Below the pieces are notes generated by a model, which was not told the origin of the DNA, made no database searches, and worked only from the letters and a program-made list of their open reading frames with translations. From contig NZ_JBPDVH010000005.1 of assembly GCF_051851555.1 (NCBI RefSeq), positions 62,001 through 126,000 of the forward strand: a stretch of DNA of 64,000 nt, given 5' to 3'. Shown here piece after piece: positions 30,528 through 39,801 of this stretch. The DNA is from Lonepinella sp051851555 (GTDB taxonomy: Bacteria > Pseudomonadota > Gammaproteobacteria > Enterobacterales > Pasteurellaceae). The stretch's first letter is position 1. Every line of letters begins with the position of its first letter. A program made the translations under genes and the position numbers.

Positions 30528-31955
30528 CTATTCCTGATAGATTTTATTATAAATCTGACTTTCAAATTGTACTAATGGCGCACGTTTGGTTTTATTTTCT
30601 AGCTCGCCTGTGGAATAACCATTAATAAACTGCACGAAAGCAATTTTCTCACCACGGGCATTGGTCATAAACCCCGCCAAATTATACACCCCTTTGAGTG
30701 AGCCCGTTTTGGCAATCACATTTTTGACGAGAGGAGCCTGAATCAAACTGCCTCGTCCACTAATGGTGCCGTCGACGCCTGCAATTGGGAAAGTTTCCAA
30801 CAGATGTAATTTATCCTCATTTTTGATCATATATTCTAGGGCTTGTAACATGCTTTCGGGCGCAATAAGATTATGCCGTGATAATCCTGAACCATCTGCC
30901 ACAATACTGTTGCCAAATTTGATATTGGCTTGTTTGGCTAAAATATTTTTTAATGCCATGGCGCCTAAATTAAAAGAGGCTGGGCGTTGGTAATATCGAT
31001 AAGCCACGGTGCGGAAAAGGGCATCCGCAATTTGGTTATCGGATTTTTTCATCATTTTTTTCAATAAATCCGGCAGTGGTTTAGAGAAATGTTGAGCTAA
31101 TAACGTGCCTTTTTGTGGTTGACGTGGAAATTGTACATTGCCCTTAAATTGAATACCTAATCGGTTGAGTTGGCGTTGTATAATTGCCACCGCGTAAGCG
31201 CTTGGATCTTGCACAGCAAAGCTCAAACCAAAAGGTTTACTTTGGCGAGCAATACAGCCTTTAATTTGATAACGATTGTTGTCGTTCACCACGGCGTCGA
31301 TTTGACAAAAACCGGCCTCTTCTTTGCTGACGACTTGGACTTGTCCAAACACTTGAATAGGATATTGTGAGGGCACATTAAATTTCACATTTTCACCCAC
31401 ATTTTGATTCGCATCTAATTCCACATAAAAGCAGTTATTATCGATATTAGCGGCGGCGGGAGGGGCATTAAAACACATGGTTAAATCATTCCAAATCCAA
31501 CCAATACCTCGGTCATGGCTAGCAAACACGGAAGTGTCTAAAATTAAATTCCCCGTAATATGCTGAATATTTTGTTTTTTAAGTTCAGCCAAGAGATTAT
31601 AAAGTTGACCACTGGTTAAATCCGGATCCCCCGTGAATTTTACTATTAAATCACCGTTTAAGCTGTTATTTTGCACTTTGCCGTTGGTCAACAAACTCGT
31701 TTCAAATTGAAATTGATCGCCTAAGGTTAATTTGGCTGCCAGCGCAGTGAATACTTTTTGTGTGCTGGCGGGGAGCATAAAGGTGCTCGCATGATGTTGT
31801 GCCACAATTTGATTAGTTTGCAGATTTTTGGCCACAAAACCTAAACTTGTGCCTTGGGGAAGTTGTTGTGCAATGGTGGGAACATCCACCTGAGCAAAGA
31901 GTTGAGAAGAAAAGAGGAGGCTTGTAAATAGCCATTTTTTAGTTAAATTTTTCAT
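30528..31955 (-). CDS. dacB: D-alanyl-D-alanine carboxypeptidase/endopeptidase PBP4
   Basis: 475 residues. A Sec signal peptide (residues 1-21, ending LFA) exports it to the periplasm. The three penicillin-binding motifs are present: S-T-Q-K near residue 65, S-D-N near 310 and K-T-G near 420, with the large inserted domain between the first two typical of class C PBPs. It trims or cleaves peptide crosslinks in peptidoglycan. It is divergent from greA, the same neighbourhood as in other gammaproteobacteria. Confidence 0.95.
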   Translation of the reverse strand: MKNLTKKWLFTSLLFSSQLFAQVDVPTIAQQLPQGTSLGFVAKNLQTNQIVAQHHASTFMLPASTQKVFTALAAKLTLGDQFQFETSLLTNGKVQNNSLNGDLIVKFTGDPDLTSGQLYNLLAELKKQNIQHITGNLILDTSVFASHDRGIGWIWNDLTMCFNAPPAAANIDNNCFYVELDANQNVGENVKFNVPSQYPIQVFGQVQVVSKEEAGFCQIDAVVNDNNRYQIKGCIARQSKPFGLSFAVQDPSAYAVAIIQRQLNRLGIQFKGNVQFPRQPQKGTLLAQHFSKPLPDLLKKMMKKSDNQIADALFRTVAYRYYQRPASFNLGAMALKNILAKQANIKFGNSIVADGSGLSRHNLIAPESMLQALEYMIKNEDKLHLLETFPIAGVDGTISGRGSLIQAPLVKNVIAKTGSLKGVYNLAGFMTNARGEKIAFVQFINGYSTGELENKTKRAPLVQFESQIYNKIYQE

Positions 31956-32139
31956 TGTTGTGTTTTTGGGGTTGCTATTTTTTGTCAGACGAACAATAAT
32001 AGCCCCTGAATAAGAGAGAGTAAATATTTTTCTCTATTAACCTGACATTTTTAATAGACTACGACATTGCCATTGCCTAAAAAGCAAATAAAAAACAATG
32101 CCGTGGTTTTGTTTTTACCTAAAAAAAGGAAATGGATTG

Positions 32140-32619
32140 ATGTTAAAACAAATTCCAATGACCGTGCGTGGTGCGGCATTATTAAGAGAGGAACTTGATT
32201 TCTTAAAAAATACCCGCCGTCCAGAAATTATTAAAGCCATTGCCGAAGCGCGTGAACATGGTGATTTAAAAGAAAACGCAGAATATCATGCGGCCCGTGA
32301 GCAACAAGGCTTTTGCGAGGGTCGTATTCAAGAAATTGAGGGCAAACTGGCGAATTGTCAAATTATTGATGTCACCAAAATGCCAAATAATGGTAAGGTG
32401 ATTTTTGGGGCGACGGTGGTGTTGCTGAATGTCGATACCGAAGAAGAAGTGAGTTATCAAATTGTCGGTGATGATGAGGCGGATATTAAGCAAGGCTTGA
32501 TCTCGGTAAATTCTCCCATTGCTCGTGGATTGGTTGGCAAAGAGGTTGATGATACCGTGACAATTACCACACCAGGCGGAAAAGTGGAATTTGATATTGT
32601 GGAAGTGGAATATAAATAA
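32140..32619 (+). CDS. greA: Transcription elongation factor GreA
   Basis: 159 residues from ATG 32140, with AAAAGGAAA ahead. The open frame begins at 32098 but the family N-terminus (QIPMT-RGA--LREELDFLK) fits 32140. The N-terminal coiled coil with the D-L-K-E-N-A-E-Y-H tip reaches into the RNA polymerase channel to stimulate transcript cleavage in backtracked complexes; the C-terminal FKBP-like domain includes VNSPIARGLVGK. Divergent from dacB. Confidence 0.97.
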   Translation: MLKQIPMTVRGAALLREELDFLKNTRRPEIIKAIAEAREHGDLKENAEYHAAREQQGFCEGRIQEIEGKLANCQIIDVTKMPNNGKVIFGATVVLLNVDTEEEVSYQIVGDDEADIKQGLISVNSPIARGLVGKEVDDTVTITTPGGKVEFDIVEVEYK

Positions 32620-32623
32620 TTAA

Positions 32624-32662
32624 AATCCCCTCTCCTTGTGGGAGAGGGCTAGGGTGAGGGTT
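32624..32662. repeat. REP-like repeat, copy A (inverted relative to B and C)
   Basis: ATCCCCTCTCC, a short loop, GGAGAGGG and GCTAGGGTGAGGGTTA. Its reverse complement matches the two copies at 36663 and 36783. Here it also makes a hairpin after greA. Confidence 0.75.
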
Positions 32663-32963
32663 ATTTTTTCGGCAACTGAATTTTTTTATCTTCGCTTTGA
32701 CGATATAACACCACAATGTGGCCAATCGTTTGTACTGCAACGGATTGCGTTTCACGTACAATGGCGTCAATAATCAGTTGTTTAGTGTCACGATCGGCTC
32801 CCGCCACTTTGACTTTAATCAGTTCGTGATGATTTAACGCATTGTCAATTTCAGCAAGCACCCCCTCGGTTAATCCGTTACCGCCGAGCATGACGACAGG
32901 ATTTAAATGATGGGCGAGGCCTTTCAAAAATTGTTTTTGTTTGGTTGATAATGTCATTGACAT
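32661..32963 (-). CDS. yhbY: Ribosome-assembly RNA-binding protein YhbY (CRM domain)
   Basis: 100 residues. The start at 32963 has AGGAT seven bases upstream; the longer frame to 33026 is rejected. A single CRM domain: STKQKQFLKGLAHHLNPVVMLGGNGLTEGVLAEID, with the G-x-x-G loop, and VAVQTIGHIVVLYR. YhbY associates with pre-50S particles. It is divergent from rlmE, the usual arrangement. Confidence 0.94.
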   Translation of the reverse strand: MSMTLSTKQKQFLKGLAHHLNPVVMLGGNGLTEGVLAEIDNALNHHELIKVKVAGADRDTKQLIIDAIVRETQSVAVQTIGHIVVLYRQSEDKKIQLPKK

Positions 32964-33070
32964 AAATAATATCCTAATTGTAAAAAAGTGCGGTGAAAAA
33001 TACCGCAGTTTGGTTGAATTCGGCAATTTTACCCTTATATTAAGGAAACTACCACAAAATTTAAAAGATT

Positions 33071-33697
33071 ATGGGAAGAAAAAGATCGGCAAGTTCAAGC
33101 CGTTGGTTAAATGAACATTTTAAAGATCAATTTGTACAGAAAGCGCATAAGCAGAAATTGCGCTCTCGGGCTTACTTTAAACTCGACGAAATTCAGCAAA
33201 CCGATCGCTTGTTTAAGCAAGGCATGACCGTTGTGGATCTGGGCGCAGCACCCGGTGGTTGGTCGCAATATGTGGTGACCCAAATCGGCGGCAAAGGTCG
33301 AGTGATTGCTTGTGATATTTTGGAAATGGATCCGATGGTGGGTGTGGATTTCTTGCAAGGGGATTTTCGTGATGAAAATGTGCTTGCCGCATTATTGGAA
33401 CGCGTGGGCGAAGCTAAAGTAGATGTGGTGATGTCGGATATGGCCCCCAACTTTAGTGGCATGCCCTCAGTAGATATCCCACGGGCCATGTATTTGGTCG
33501 AATTGGCCTTGGATATGTGCAAACAGGTGCTAGCCAACAAAGGCAGTTTTGTGGTGAAAGTGTTCCAAGGCGAGGGATTTGATGACTATTTGCGTGAAAT
33601 TCGCGCATTATTTAGTGTCGTGAAAGTGCGTAAACCGGAAGCCTCAAGAGAACGTTCCCGTGAAGTGTATATTGTGGCGACGGGTTATAAACATTAA
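33071..33697 (+). CDS. rlmE: 23S rRNA (uridine2552-2'-O)-methyltransferase RlmE (RrmJ/FtsJ)
   Basis: 208 residues. Rossmann methyltransferase with VVDLGAAPGGWSQY near residue 55 and the K-D-K-E catalytic set of the family (K in SRAYFKLDEI, D in VMSDMAPNFSG, K in VVKVFQGEGF, E in KPEASRERSREVY). It methylates U2552 in the A loop of 23S rRNA, a late step in 50S assembly. Followed by ftsH, as in E. coli. Confidence 0.97.
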   Translation: MGRKRSASSSRWLNEHFKDQFVQKAHKQKLRSRAYFKLDEIQQTDRLFKQGMTVVDLGAAPGGWSQYVVTQIGGKGRVIACDILEMDPMVGVDFLQGDFRDENVLAALLERVGEAKVDVVMSDMAPNFSGMPSVDIPRAMYLVELALDMCKQVLANKGSFVVKVFQGEGFDDYLREIRALFSVVKVRKPEASRERSREVYIVATGYKH

Positions 33698-33779
33698 TTG
33701 CATTGATTGTTTTGATTAATGGTCATTTTATAGTAAGCTAACAACAATTTTTTAACTTTAATAATAATGGGGTCAAACC

Positions 33780-35651
33780 TTGAACGATATGATTAAAAAT
33801 CTGGTCCTTTGGGTGGTTATTGCCGTCGTGATGATGACAGCATACCAAGGATTTAATTCAACTGATTCGACGAGTCGTATTGATTACACAACATTTATGA
33901 CAGATGTGGAAAATCAACAAATTTCCCAAACGAAATTTAATGAAGTCGGGGAAATTTTTGTTACTAAACGAGATGGTACCAAATATACCACCGTATTACC
34001 AACCCCATTAGAAGATCGTCAAATTCTCAACGACTTGTTAAAACAAAAAGTCAAAGTTGAGGGTGCGTTGCCAGAACAGCGTAGTTTGTTCTCGCAAATC
34101 TTAGTGTCTTGGTTCCCAATGCTATTTTTGGTCGGCGTGTGGGTGTTCTTTATGCGTCAAATGCAAGGCGGTGGCGGTAAGGCCATGAGCTTTGGTAAAA
34201 GCCGTGCCAAAATGCTGAATAAAGAGCAAATTAAAACCACCTTTGCTGATGTGGCGGGTTGTGATGAAGCTAAAGAAGAAGTGGGCGAAATCGTCGATTT
34301 CTTACGTGATCCAAGTAAATTCCAAAATCTTGGCGGTAAAATTCCGAAAGGCGTATTAATGGTGGGTCCTCCGGGTACAGGTAAAACCTTGATTGCTAAA
34401 GCCATTGCGGGCGAGGCAAAAGTGCCATTTTTTACGATTTCGGGATCAGATTTTGTGGAAATGTTTGTGGGCGTGGGGGCCTCTCGTGTCCGTGATATGT
34501 TTGAACAAGCGAAGAAAAATGCCCCTTGCTTAATTTTCATTGATGAAATTGATGCCGTTGGCCGTCAACGTGGTGCCGGCTTAGGCGGTGGTCATGATGA
34601 ACGTGAACAAACGTTAAACCAAATGCTAGTGGAAATGGACGGTTTTGAGGGCAAAGAGGGGATTATCGTGATTGCGGCCACTAACCGCCCAGATGTACTG
34701 GATCCCGCCTTGGTTCGTCCGGGTCGTTTTGACCGTCAAGTGGTGGTAGGTTTACCAGACGTTCGGGGTCGTGAGCAAATTCTTAAAGTACATATGCGTA
34801 AAGTACCGATTGAAAAAGATGTCGACGCAATGACCCTCGCTCGTGGCACACCGGGCTATTCAGGCGCTGATTTGGCCAACCTTGTGAACGAGGCCGCTTT
34901 GTTTGCTGCACGCAGTAACAAACGTGTGGTGACCATGTTAGATTTTGAAAAAGCCAAAGACAAAATCAATATGGGGCCTGAACGTCGCACCATGATTATG
35001 ACCGACAAACAAAAAGAAAGCACGGCTTATCATGAGGCAGGGCATGCCATTGTGGGTTATTTGGTGCCAGAACATGATCCTGTGCATAAAGTAACCATTA
35101 TTCCACGAGGCCGTGCCTTAGGGGTGACATTCTTCTTACCAGAAGGCGATCAAGTGAGCATTAGCCAAAAACAATTGGAAAGTAAACTGTCTACGCTTTA
35201 TGCGGGACGTTTAGCGGAAGATTTGATTTATGGCGAAGAAAATATTTCTACGGGTGCCTCTAATGATATTAAAGTGGCCACCAATATTGCACGTAATATG
35301 GTGACCCAATGGGGATTCTCGGATAAACTTGGCCCGATTTTGTATACTGAAGATGATGGTGAAGTTTTCTTAGGACGTTCTATGGCAAAAGCCAAACACA
35401 TGTCTGATGAAACCGCTCACGTGATTGATGAAGAAGTACGAGCCATTGTAGCGAGAAACTACGATCGTGCCAGACAAATTTTGATCGACAATATGGATAT
35501 TTTACATGCCATGAAAGATGCCTTAGTAAAATATGAAACCATTGAAGAAGAACAAATTAAACAACTGATGAATCGTGAACCCGTGACGGCACCGAGTGGT
35601 TGGGACGACAAGAAACAGGATGAACCGACTCAGCCAGATGCGAAAACATAG
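33780..35651 (+). CDS. ftsH: ATP-dependent zinc metalloprotease FtsH
   Basis: 623 residues. TTG 33780 is taken as start because MNDMIKNLVLW aligns with the E. coli MSDMAKNLILW and GGGG precedes it; ATG 33789 is the alternative. Two membrane helices (residues 5-22 and about 100-120) flank a periplasmic domain. Then comes the AAA+ domain with Walker A GPPGTGKT at 196-203, Walker B IFIDEID and the SRH, and the protease domain with H418-E-A-G-H422. It degrades misfolded membrane proteins, sigma32 and LpxC. Confidence 0.97.
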   Translation: MNDMIKNLVLWVVIAVVMMTAYQGFNSTDSTSRIDYTTFMTDVENQQISQTKFNEVGEIFVTKRDGTKYTTVLPTPLEDRQILNDLLKQKVKVEGALPEQRSLFSQILVSWFPMLFLVGVWVFFMRQMQGGGGKAMSFGKSRAKMLNKEQIKTTFADVAGCDEAKEEVGEIVDFLRDPSKFQNLGGKIPKGVLMVGPPGTGKTLIAKAIAGEAKVPFFTISGSDFVEMFVGVGASRVRDMFEQAKKNAPCLIFIDEIDAVGRQRGAGLGGGHDEREQTLNQMLVEMDGFEGKEGIIVIAATNRPDVLDPALVRPGRFDRQVVVGLPDVRGREQILKVHMRKVPIEKDVDAMTLARGTPGYSGADLANLVNEAALFAARSNKRVVTMLDFEKAKDKINMGPERRTMIMTDKQKESTAYHEAGHAIVGYLVPEHDPVHKVTIIPRGRALGVTFFLPEGDQVSISQKQLESKLSTLYAGRLAEDLIYGEENISTGASNDIKVATNIARNMVTQWGFSDKLGPILYTEDDGEVFLGRSMAKAKHMSDETAHVIDEEVRAIVARNYDRARQILIDNMDILHAMKDALVKYETIEEEQIKQLMNREPVTAPSGWDDKKQDEPTQPDAKT

Positions 35652-35831
35652 GTTCAGACTTCACCTGAAAGTGCGGTGCAAAATGGTGAAGATTCGGATA
35701 ATCTTTCCGTCTAATTTCAACGAATAATCAATTTAAAATAGGGATCAGTCTTGATCCCTTTTGTTTGGTGTTTTTCTGTCTATTTCGTAAATATTTCGCT
35801 ATAATATAGCCATTCAATTTCTGAGAACATC

Positions 35832-36662
35832 ATGATGAAACTGCAAGCCAATAATAAAGTCTTAGATTTATCCCAACCGCAAATTATGGGCATTTTAAAT
35901 TTTACGCCAGATTCTTTTTCCGATAGTGGTCAATTTTTTCAATTAGACAAAGCCTTATTTCAAGTGGAAAAAATGCTTAATGCAGGGGCGAGTATTATTG
36001 ATATTGGTGGAGAGTCTACTCGCCCTCACGCCGAAGAAGTTTCCGAACAGGAGGAGTTGGCACGAGTTGTGCCATTGGTAGAGGCTGTACGAAAACGCTT
36101 TGATTGTTGGATCTCGGTGGATACTTCAAAAGCTGTTGTGATGCAAGAAAGTGCCAAGGTGGGGATGGATATGATTAATGATATTCGTGCTTTACAGGAA
36201 CCGAATGCTTTAGATACGGCGATAAAATTGGGTTTGCCCACTTGCCTTATGCACATGCAAGGTCAACCTCGCACCATGCAAGCTAATCCACAGTATGAAA
36301 ATGTGGTGGAAGATGTGCTAAAATTCCTACAAAATCGCACCGCAGTTTTTTTGCAACAGGGTGGAAAGCCAGAAAATGTGATTTGGGATCCCGGCTTTGG
36401 ATTTGGTAAAACGGTGCAACATAATTTTAAATTATTGCAACAGTTGGCTATTTTTGCCGTACAAGGTTACCCTGTGTTGGCAGGGCTTTCAAGAAAATCC
36501 ATGTTAGGGGCCGTGTTGGATAAACCCGTAGAAAAAAGATTAATCGGTAGTGTCACAGGCGCATTATTAGCCGCCCAAAATGGCGCAACAATTTTGCGTG
36601 TGCATGATGTAGAAGAAACCGCTGATGTGTTGAAGATTTGGCGGGCTATGATGAATGGGTAA
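35832..36662 (+). CDS. folP: Dihydropteroate synthase
   Basis: 276 residues. TIM barrel enzyme joining para-aminobenzoate to dihydropterin pyrophosphate; the sulfonamide target. Motifs: MGILNFTPDSFSDSG near residue 18, GGESTRPHAEEV near 57, NDIRAL near 115, and DPGFGFGKT near 190. The last codons (ATG-AAT-GGG-TAA) coincide with the first bases of a 121-base tandem repeat, so its extreme C-terminus may be repeat-derived. It follows ftsH as in E. coli; glmM comes next after a repeat-rich gap. Confidence 0.96.
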   Translation: MMKLQANNKVLDLSQPQIMGILNFTPDSFSDSGQFFQLDKALFQVEKMLNAGASIIDIGGESTRPHAEEVSEQEELARVVPLVEAVRKRFDCWISVDTSKAVVMQESAKVGMDMINDIRALQEPNALDTAIKLGLPTCLMHMQGQPRTMQANPQYENVVEDVLKFLQNRTAVFLQQGGKPENVIWDPGFGFGKTVQHNFKLLQQLAIFAVQGYPVLAGLSRKSMLGAVLDKPVEKRLIGSVTGALLAAQNGATILRVHDVEETADVLKIWRAMMNG

Positions 36663-36897
36663 ACCCTCACCCTAGCCCTCTCCCAGAGGGAGAGGGGATT
36701 GTTTTTTTGCGGTAATGACGACAGGGGTCTCGTCTTTGTCGCCTGAAAATAATTCAATTTTTAGGAAAATAGCAAATGGGTAACTCTCACCCTAGCCCTC
36801 TCCCAGAGGGAGAGGGGATTGTTTTTTTTTGCGGTAATGACGACTGGGCCCCCGTCTTTGCCGCCTGAAAATCTATAAATTTTTAGGAAAATGGCGT
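36654..36897. repeat. Two tandem copies of a 121-base repeat
   Basis: Unit 1 (36654-36774) and unit 2 (36775-36897) both run AATGGGTAA, CTCACCCTAGCCCTCTCCC, a GGGAGAGGGGATTG hairpin arm, a T run, GCGGTAATGACGAC, GTCTTTG-CGCCTGAAAAT and TTTTTAGGAAAAT. The first 45 bases of each are the REP-like motif also present inverted at 32624. Confidence 0.85.
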
Positions 36898-36955
36898 CTG
36901 TCTGAGCGTAGCGAGTTCAGCCATTTTCCGTTAAAAAAATTTATAGATTTTCAGG
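36864..36955. repeat. Large interrupted inverted repeat
   Basis: CCTGAAAATCTATAAAT (36864-36880) is a perfect inverse of 36939-36955, and GGAAAATGGC (36886-36895) of 36920-36929, giving a long stem around a CTGAGCGTAGCGAGTTCAG hairpin. Confidence 0.8.
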
Positions 36956-36964
36956 AGCAAGGCA

Positions 36965-37045
36965 AAATCGGGGTCGCCTTTCTTTTGCTTACTTTTCTTC
37001 GGCGAAGCAAAGAAAAGTAAGTCGCCAACGGCGAAACCCGATTTC
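36965..37045. repeat. Second nested palindrome before glmM
   Basis: CTTACTTTTCTT (36988-36999) inverts AAGAAAAGTAAG (37010-37021); outer arms AAATCGGG and CCCGATTT enclose it. This type of AAGAAAAGTAAG palindrome is widespread between genes in many proteobacteria. The 36663-37103 gap holds only repeats. Confidence 0.7.
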
Positions 37046-37103
37046 GATTAAAAGAAAAATTTCAATTAAAACAGAAAAATAATTTAAACAAAAAGGAAAC
37101 AAA

Positions 37104-38438
37104 ATGTCAGAACGTAAATATTTCGGTACCGACGGCGTCCGTGGAAAAGTCGGCACTTTCCCCATCACCCCTGACTTCGCCCTAAAACTCGGTTGGGCCG
37201 CAGGAAAAGTACTTGCCACTCAAGGCTCCAAAAAAGTCTTAATCGGAAAAGATACCCGAATTTCAGGCTATATGTTGGAATCTGCCTTAGAGGCTGGGTT
37301 AACTGCAGCAGGTTTATCGGCAGTCTTTGTCGGTCCAATGCCAACGCCTGCTGTCGCTTACTTAACTCGCACTTTCCGTGCAGAGGCGGGCGTGGTAATT
37401 TCAGCCTCACATAATCCTTATGATGATAACGGCATTAAATTTTTCTCTGCTCAAGGCACAAAATTACCGGATGACGTAGAAGAATCCATTGAAAGCATGT
37501 TAGATCAACCCATGGACTGCGTGGCATCCGCAGAATTAGGCAAGGCCAGTCGTATTAATGATGCGGCGGGACGTTATATTGAATTTTGTAAAGGCACTTT
37601 CCCGACAGAATTGAGTTTAGAGGGGTATAAAATTGTGGTGGATTGTGCCAATGGCGCCACTTATCATATTGCCCCAAGCGTTATGCGAGAGTTGGGAGCG
37701 GAGGTTATTGAAATTGGTACCAACCCAGATGGTTTGAATATTAATGAAAAATGTGGTGCCACTGATATTAAAGCCTTGCAAGCGAAAGTATTGGAAGTGG
37801 GGGCGGATGTCGGTTTGGCTTATGACGGCGACGGTGACCGCATTATGATGGTGGATCATTTGGGTAACAAAGTAGACGGTGACCAAATTCTCTATATTAT
37901 TGCCCGTGAGGCTTTGCGTGCTGGCAACCTGAAAGGTGGCGTAGTGGGTACATTGATGAGCAATATGAGCTTAGAAATTGCCTTAAAACAATTAGGCGTG
38001 CCGTTCTTACGTGCCAATGTGGGTGACCGTTATGTGTTGGAAAAAATGCAAGAAAATAACTGGAAATTTGGCGGTGAAAATTCAGGGCATATTATTATTG
38101 CCGATAAAAATACCACAGGGGACGGTATTATTGCCTCATTGGCTGTATTAACCGCCATGGTACAACATAAATTGAGCCTAAATGAACTGGTCTCCGCTGT
38201 GCCATTGTTCCCACAAGTGTTAATTAATGTACGTTTTGCTGGTGGCGCCAACCCATTAGAAAGTGACGCAGTCAAAGCGATTGCCGCAGACGTAGAAAAA
38301 CGTTTAACCGGTAAAGGGCGGATTTTATTGCGTAAATCAGGCACAGAGCCATTGATCCGTGTGATGGTAGAATGCCAAGACGGCGCACTCGCTCAACAAT
38401 GTGCAGAAGAAATTGCCAATGCGGTGAAAGCGTCGTAA
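37104..38438 (+). CDS. glmM: Phosphoglucosamine mutase
   Basis: 444 residues. Converts glucosamine-6-P to glucosamine-1-P for UDP-GlcNAc, peptidoglycan and LPS synthesis. The phosphoserine loop ISASHNPYDDNG (Ser near residue 101), the Mg site DGDGDRIMMVD near 245 and the C-terminal R-K-S-G-T-E-P-L-I-R-V-M sugar-phosphate loop are all present. AAAAGGAAA precedes ATG 37104. Synteny folP-glmM matches E. coli. Confidence 0.97.
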   Translation: MSERKYFGTDGVRGKVGTFPITPDFALKLGWAAGKVLATQGSKKVLIGKDTRISGYMLESALEAGLTAAGLSAVFVGPMPTPAVAYLTRTFRAEAGVVISASHNPYDDNGIKFFSAQGTKLPDDVEESIESMLDQPMDCVASAELGKASRINDAAGRYIEFCKGTFPTELSLEGYKIVVDCANGATYHIAPSVMRELGAEVIEIGTNPDGLNINEKCGATDIKALQAKVLEVGADVGLAYDGDGDRIMMVDHLGNKVDGDQILYIIAREALRAGNLKGGVVGTLMSNMSLEIALKQLGVPFLRANVGDRYVLEKMQENNWKFGGENSGHIIIADKNTTGDGIIASLAVLTAMVQHKLSLNELVSAVPLFPQVLINVRFAGGANPLESDAVKAIAADVEKRLTGKGRILLRKSGTEPLIRVMVECQDGALAQQCAEEIANAVKAS

Positions 38439-38455
38439 TTCAAAACTGCGGTGAA

Positions 38456-38486
38456 AAAAGTCGGGATTTTCCCGACTTTTGTTTTT
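38456..38486 (+). terminator. glmM terminator
   Basis: AAAAGTCGGG (38456-38465), 5-base loop, CCCGACTTTT (38471-38480), then G and Ts. Confidence 0.88.
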
Positions 38487-38522
38487 GGATTGCAACATAA
38501 TAGATTATTTTATTCCATACGT

Positions 38523-39533
38523 TTAAGTCGCTAGGAGATTTTTCACCGATTTTCGCACCACCAATTCAGGATAAATTTCAATCACTTCTTTCTCATGATT
38601 TTTATGATGAATCCGTTCAAAGAGTAATTTCAAGGCTTGCTCACCCAAACGTGCTTTGGATTGATGAATCGTGGTCAGCGGCGGGGCGTAAAAGCGAGAA
38701 GAATGAATATTATCATAGCCAATAATCGAAATATCATCTGGCACACGTAAGCCTTTTTCGGTAATCGCTGAAATGGCGCCTAAGGCCATGACATCATTAC
38801 AACAGAACACGGCGGTAGGTAATTCCTGTTGAGCTAAGATTTTGTTCATACATTCATAGCCATCTTCAGGTTCAAAAAAGCCCTCTTGAATCCAGTTTGG
38901 ATGGGTCGTTAATCCCGCCTCATGGATGGCTTTTTCAAAACCTTGAAAACGAGTTTTTGCCGTGGTTTTACTGAGTTCACCGGAAATAATGCCGATTTTT
39001 TGATGGCCATTTTCGATTAAATATTGGGTGGCTAAATAACCGCCTTGAAAACTGTTGTCCAAAATCATATCGCTGTGACTATGTTGAATACCCCATTCCA
39101 TCACCACCATGGGTAATCCTTTGAAACTATTGAATAAATCAATACTTTCCTGATGATATTCTGCACACATGATTAACACGCCATCTACCCGTTTTTTGGC
39201 GAGCATGTCTAAATGATTTTTGATTTTTTCCGCATCATTTTGCGTATTACATAAAAATAATGAGTAACCTTGACGATAACAATGATTTTCGACAGCATGA
39301 ATAATTTCCGCAAAATAAGGTGCCTCACTGGTCGTCACGATCATACCAATGGATTTAGTGGTATTGATTTTTAAGCTACGTGCCACGGCACTGGGGGAAT
39401 AATGCAGTTGCTGAATAGCGTCCAATACCGCCTTTTTAGTATCTTCAGCCACATGCCTTGTGTTATTGATGACATGTGAAACGGTCGTGGTGGAAACGCC
39501 CGCCATTTTCGCCACGTCTTTAATAGTTGCCAT
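38523..39533 (-). CDS. purR: Purine repressor PurR
   Basis: 336 residues, LacI/GalR family. The N-terminus MATIKDVAKMAGVSTTTVSHVINNTRHVAEDTKKAV and the hinge HYSPSAVARSLK are nearly those of E. coli PurR, and the core keeps TKSIG, KRVDGVLIMC, PTAVFCCNDVMALGA and ALTTIHQ-type blocks of the hypoxanthine/guanine-binding protein. It represses purine synthesis and transport with a purine corepressor. A PurR-box-like site lies at 58721. ynhF is divergent from it; in E. coli ynhF is also next to purR. Confidence 0.93.
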   Translation of the reverse strand: MATIKDVAKMAGVSTTTVSHVINNTRHVAEDTKKAVLDAIQQLHYSPSAVARSLKINTTKSIGMIVTTSEAPYFAEIIHAVENHCYRQGYSLFLCNTQNDAEKIKNHLDMLAKKRVDGVLIMCAEYHQESIDLFNSFKGLPMVVMEWGIQHSHSDMILDNSFQGGYLATQYLIENGHQKIGIISGELSKTTAKTRFQGFEKAIHEAGLTTHPNWIQEGFFEPEDGYECMNKILAQQELPTAVFCCNDVMALGAISAITEKGLRVPDDISIIGYDNIHSSRFYAPPLTTIHQSKARLGEQALKLLFERIHHKNHEKEVIEIYPELVVRKSVKNLLAT

Positions 39534-39663
39534 AGTTATCTCCTAATAATTTATCCTATTATAAAGTGAAAACCACAAAAAATGTATGAAAAAATAAATT
39601 AAACTGATAGAATGAAAAGCGGATTAGATAATTCATTTTAAATGACAATAACAGGAGAAAAAC

Positions 39664-39744
39664 ATGAGTGATTTTGGTTATGCAATGGTGATGGTTGTCC
39701 TTTCATTAGGTATCGTGGTGGGATTAAGCGCCGCTATTTTCTAA
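39664..39744 (+). CDS. ynhF: YnhF-like small membrane protein
   Basis: 26 residues, too short for most gene finders. ACAGGAG precedes ATG 39664 and a strong terminator follows. The peptide is a short start and one hydrophobic helix (MVMVVLSLGIVVGLSAAIF), very like E. coli YnhF, a 29-residue inner-membrane protein, and adjacent to purR as there. Function of YnhF is unknown. Confidence 0.7.
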   Translation: MSDFGYAMVMVVLSLGIVVGLSAAIF

Positions 39745-39756
39745 AATAACAGATGA

Positions 39757-39801
39757 AAAAATAACTCACGCACTGTTTTCAGTTCGTGAGTTATTTTTTT
39801 A
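39757..39801. terminator. Bidirectional terminator ynhF/cydC
   Basis: AAAAATAACTCACG (39757-39770) and CGTGAGTTATTTTT (39785-39798), 14-bp perfect stem with A/T flanks. Confidence 0.88.

Noticed and set aside
38523..39533. LacI-family gene as the sucrose repressor ScrR
   Set aside because: Its DNA-binding and core blocks match PurR closely, it lies 13 kb from the scr genes, and ynhF is adjacent as in E. coli.
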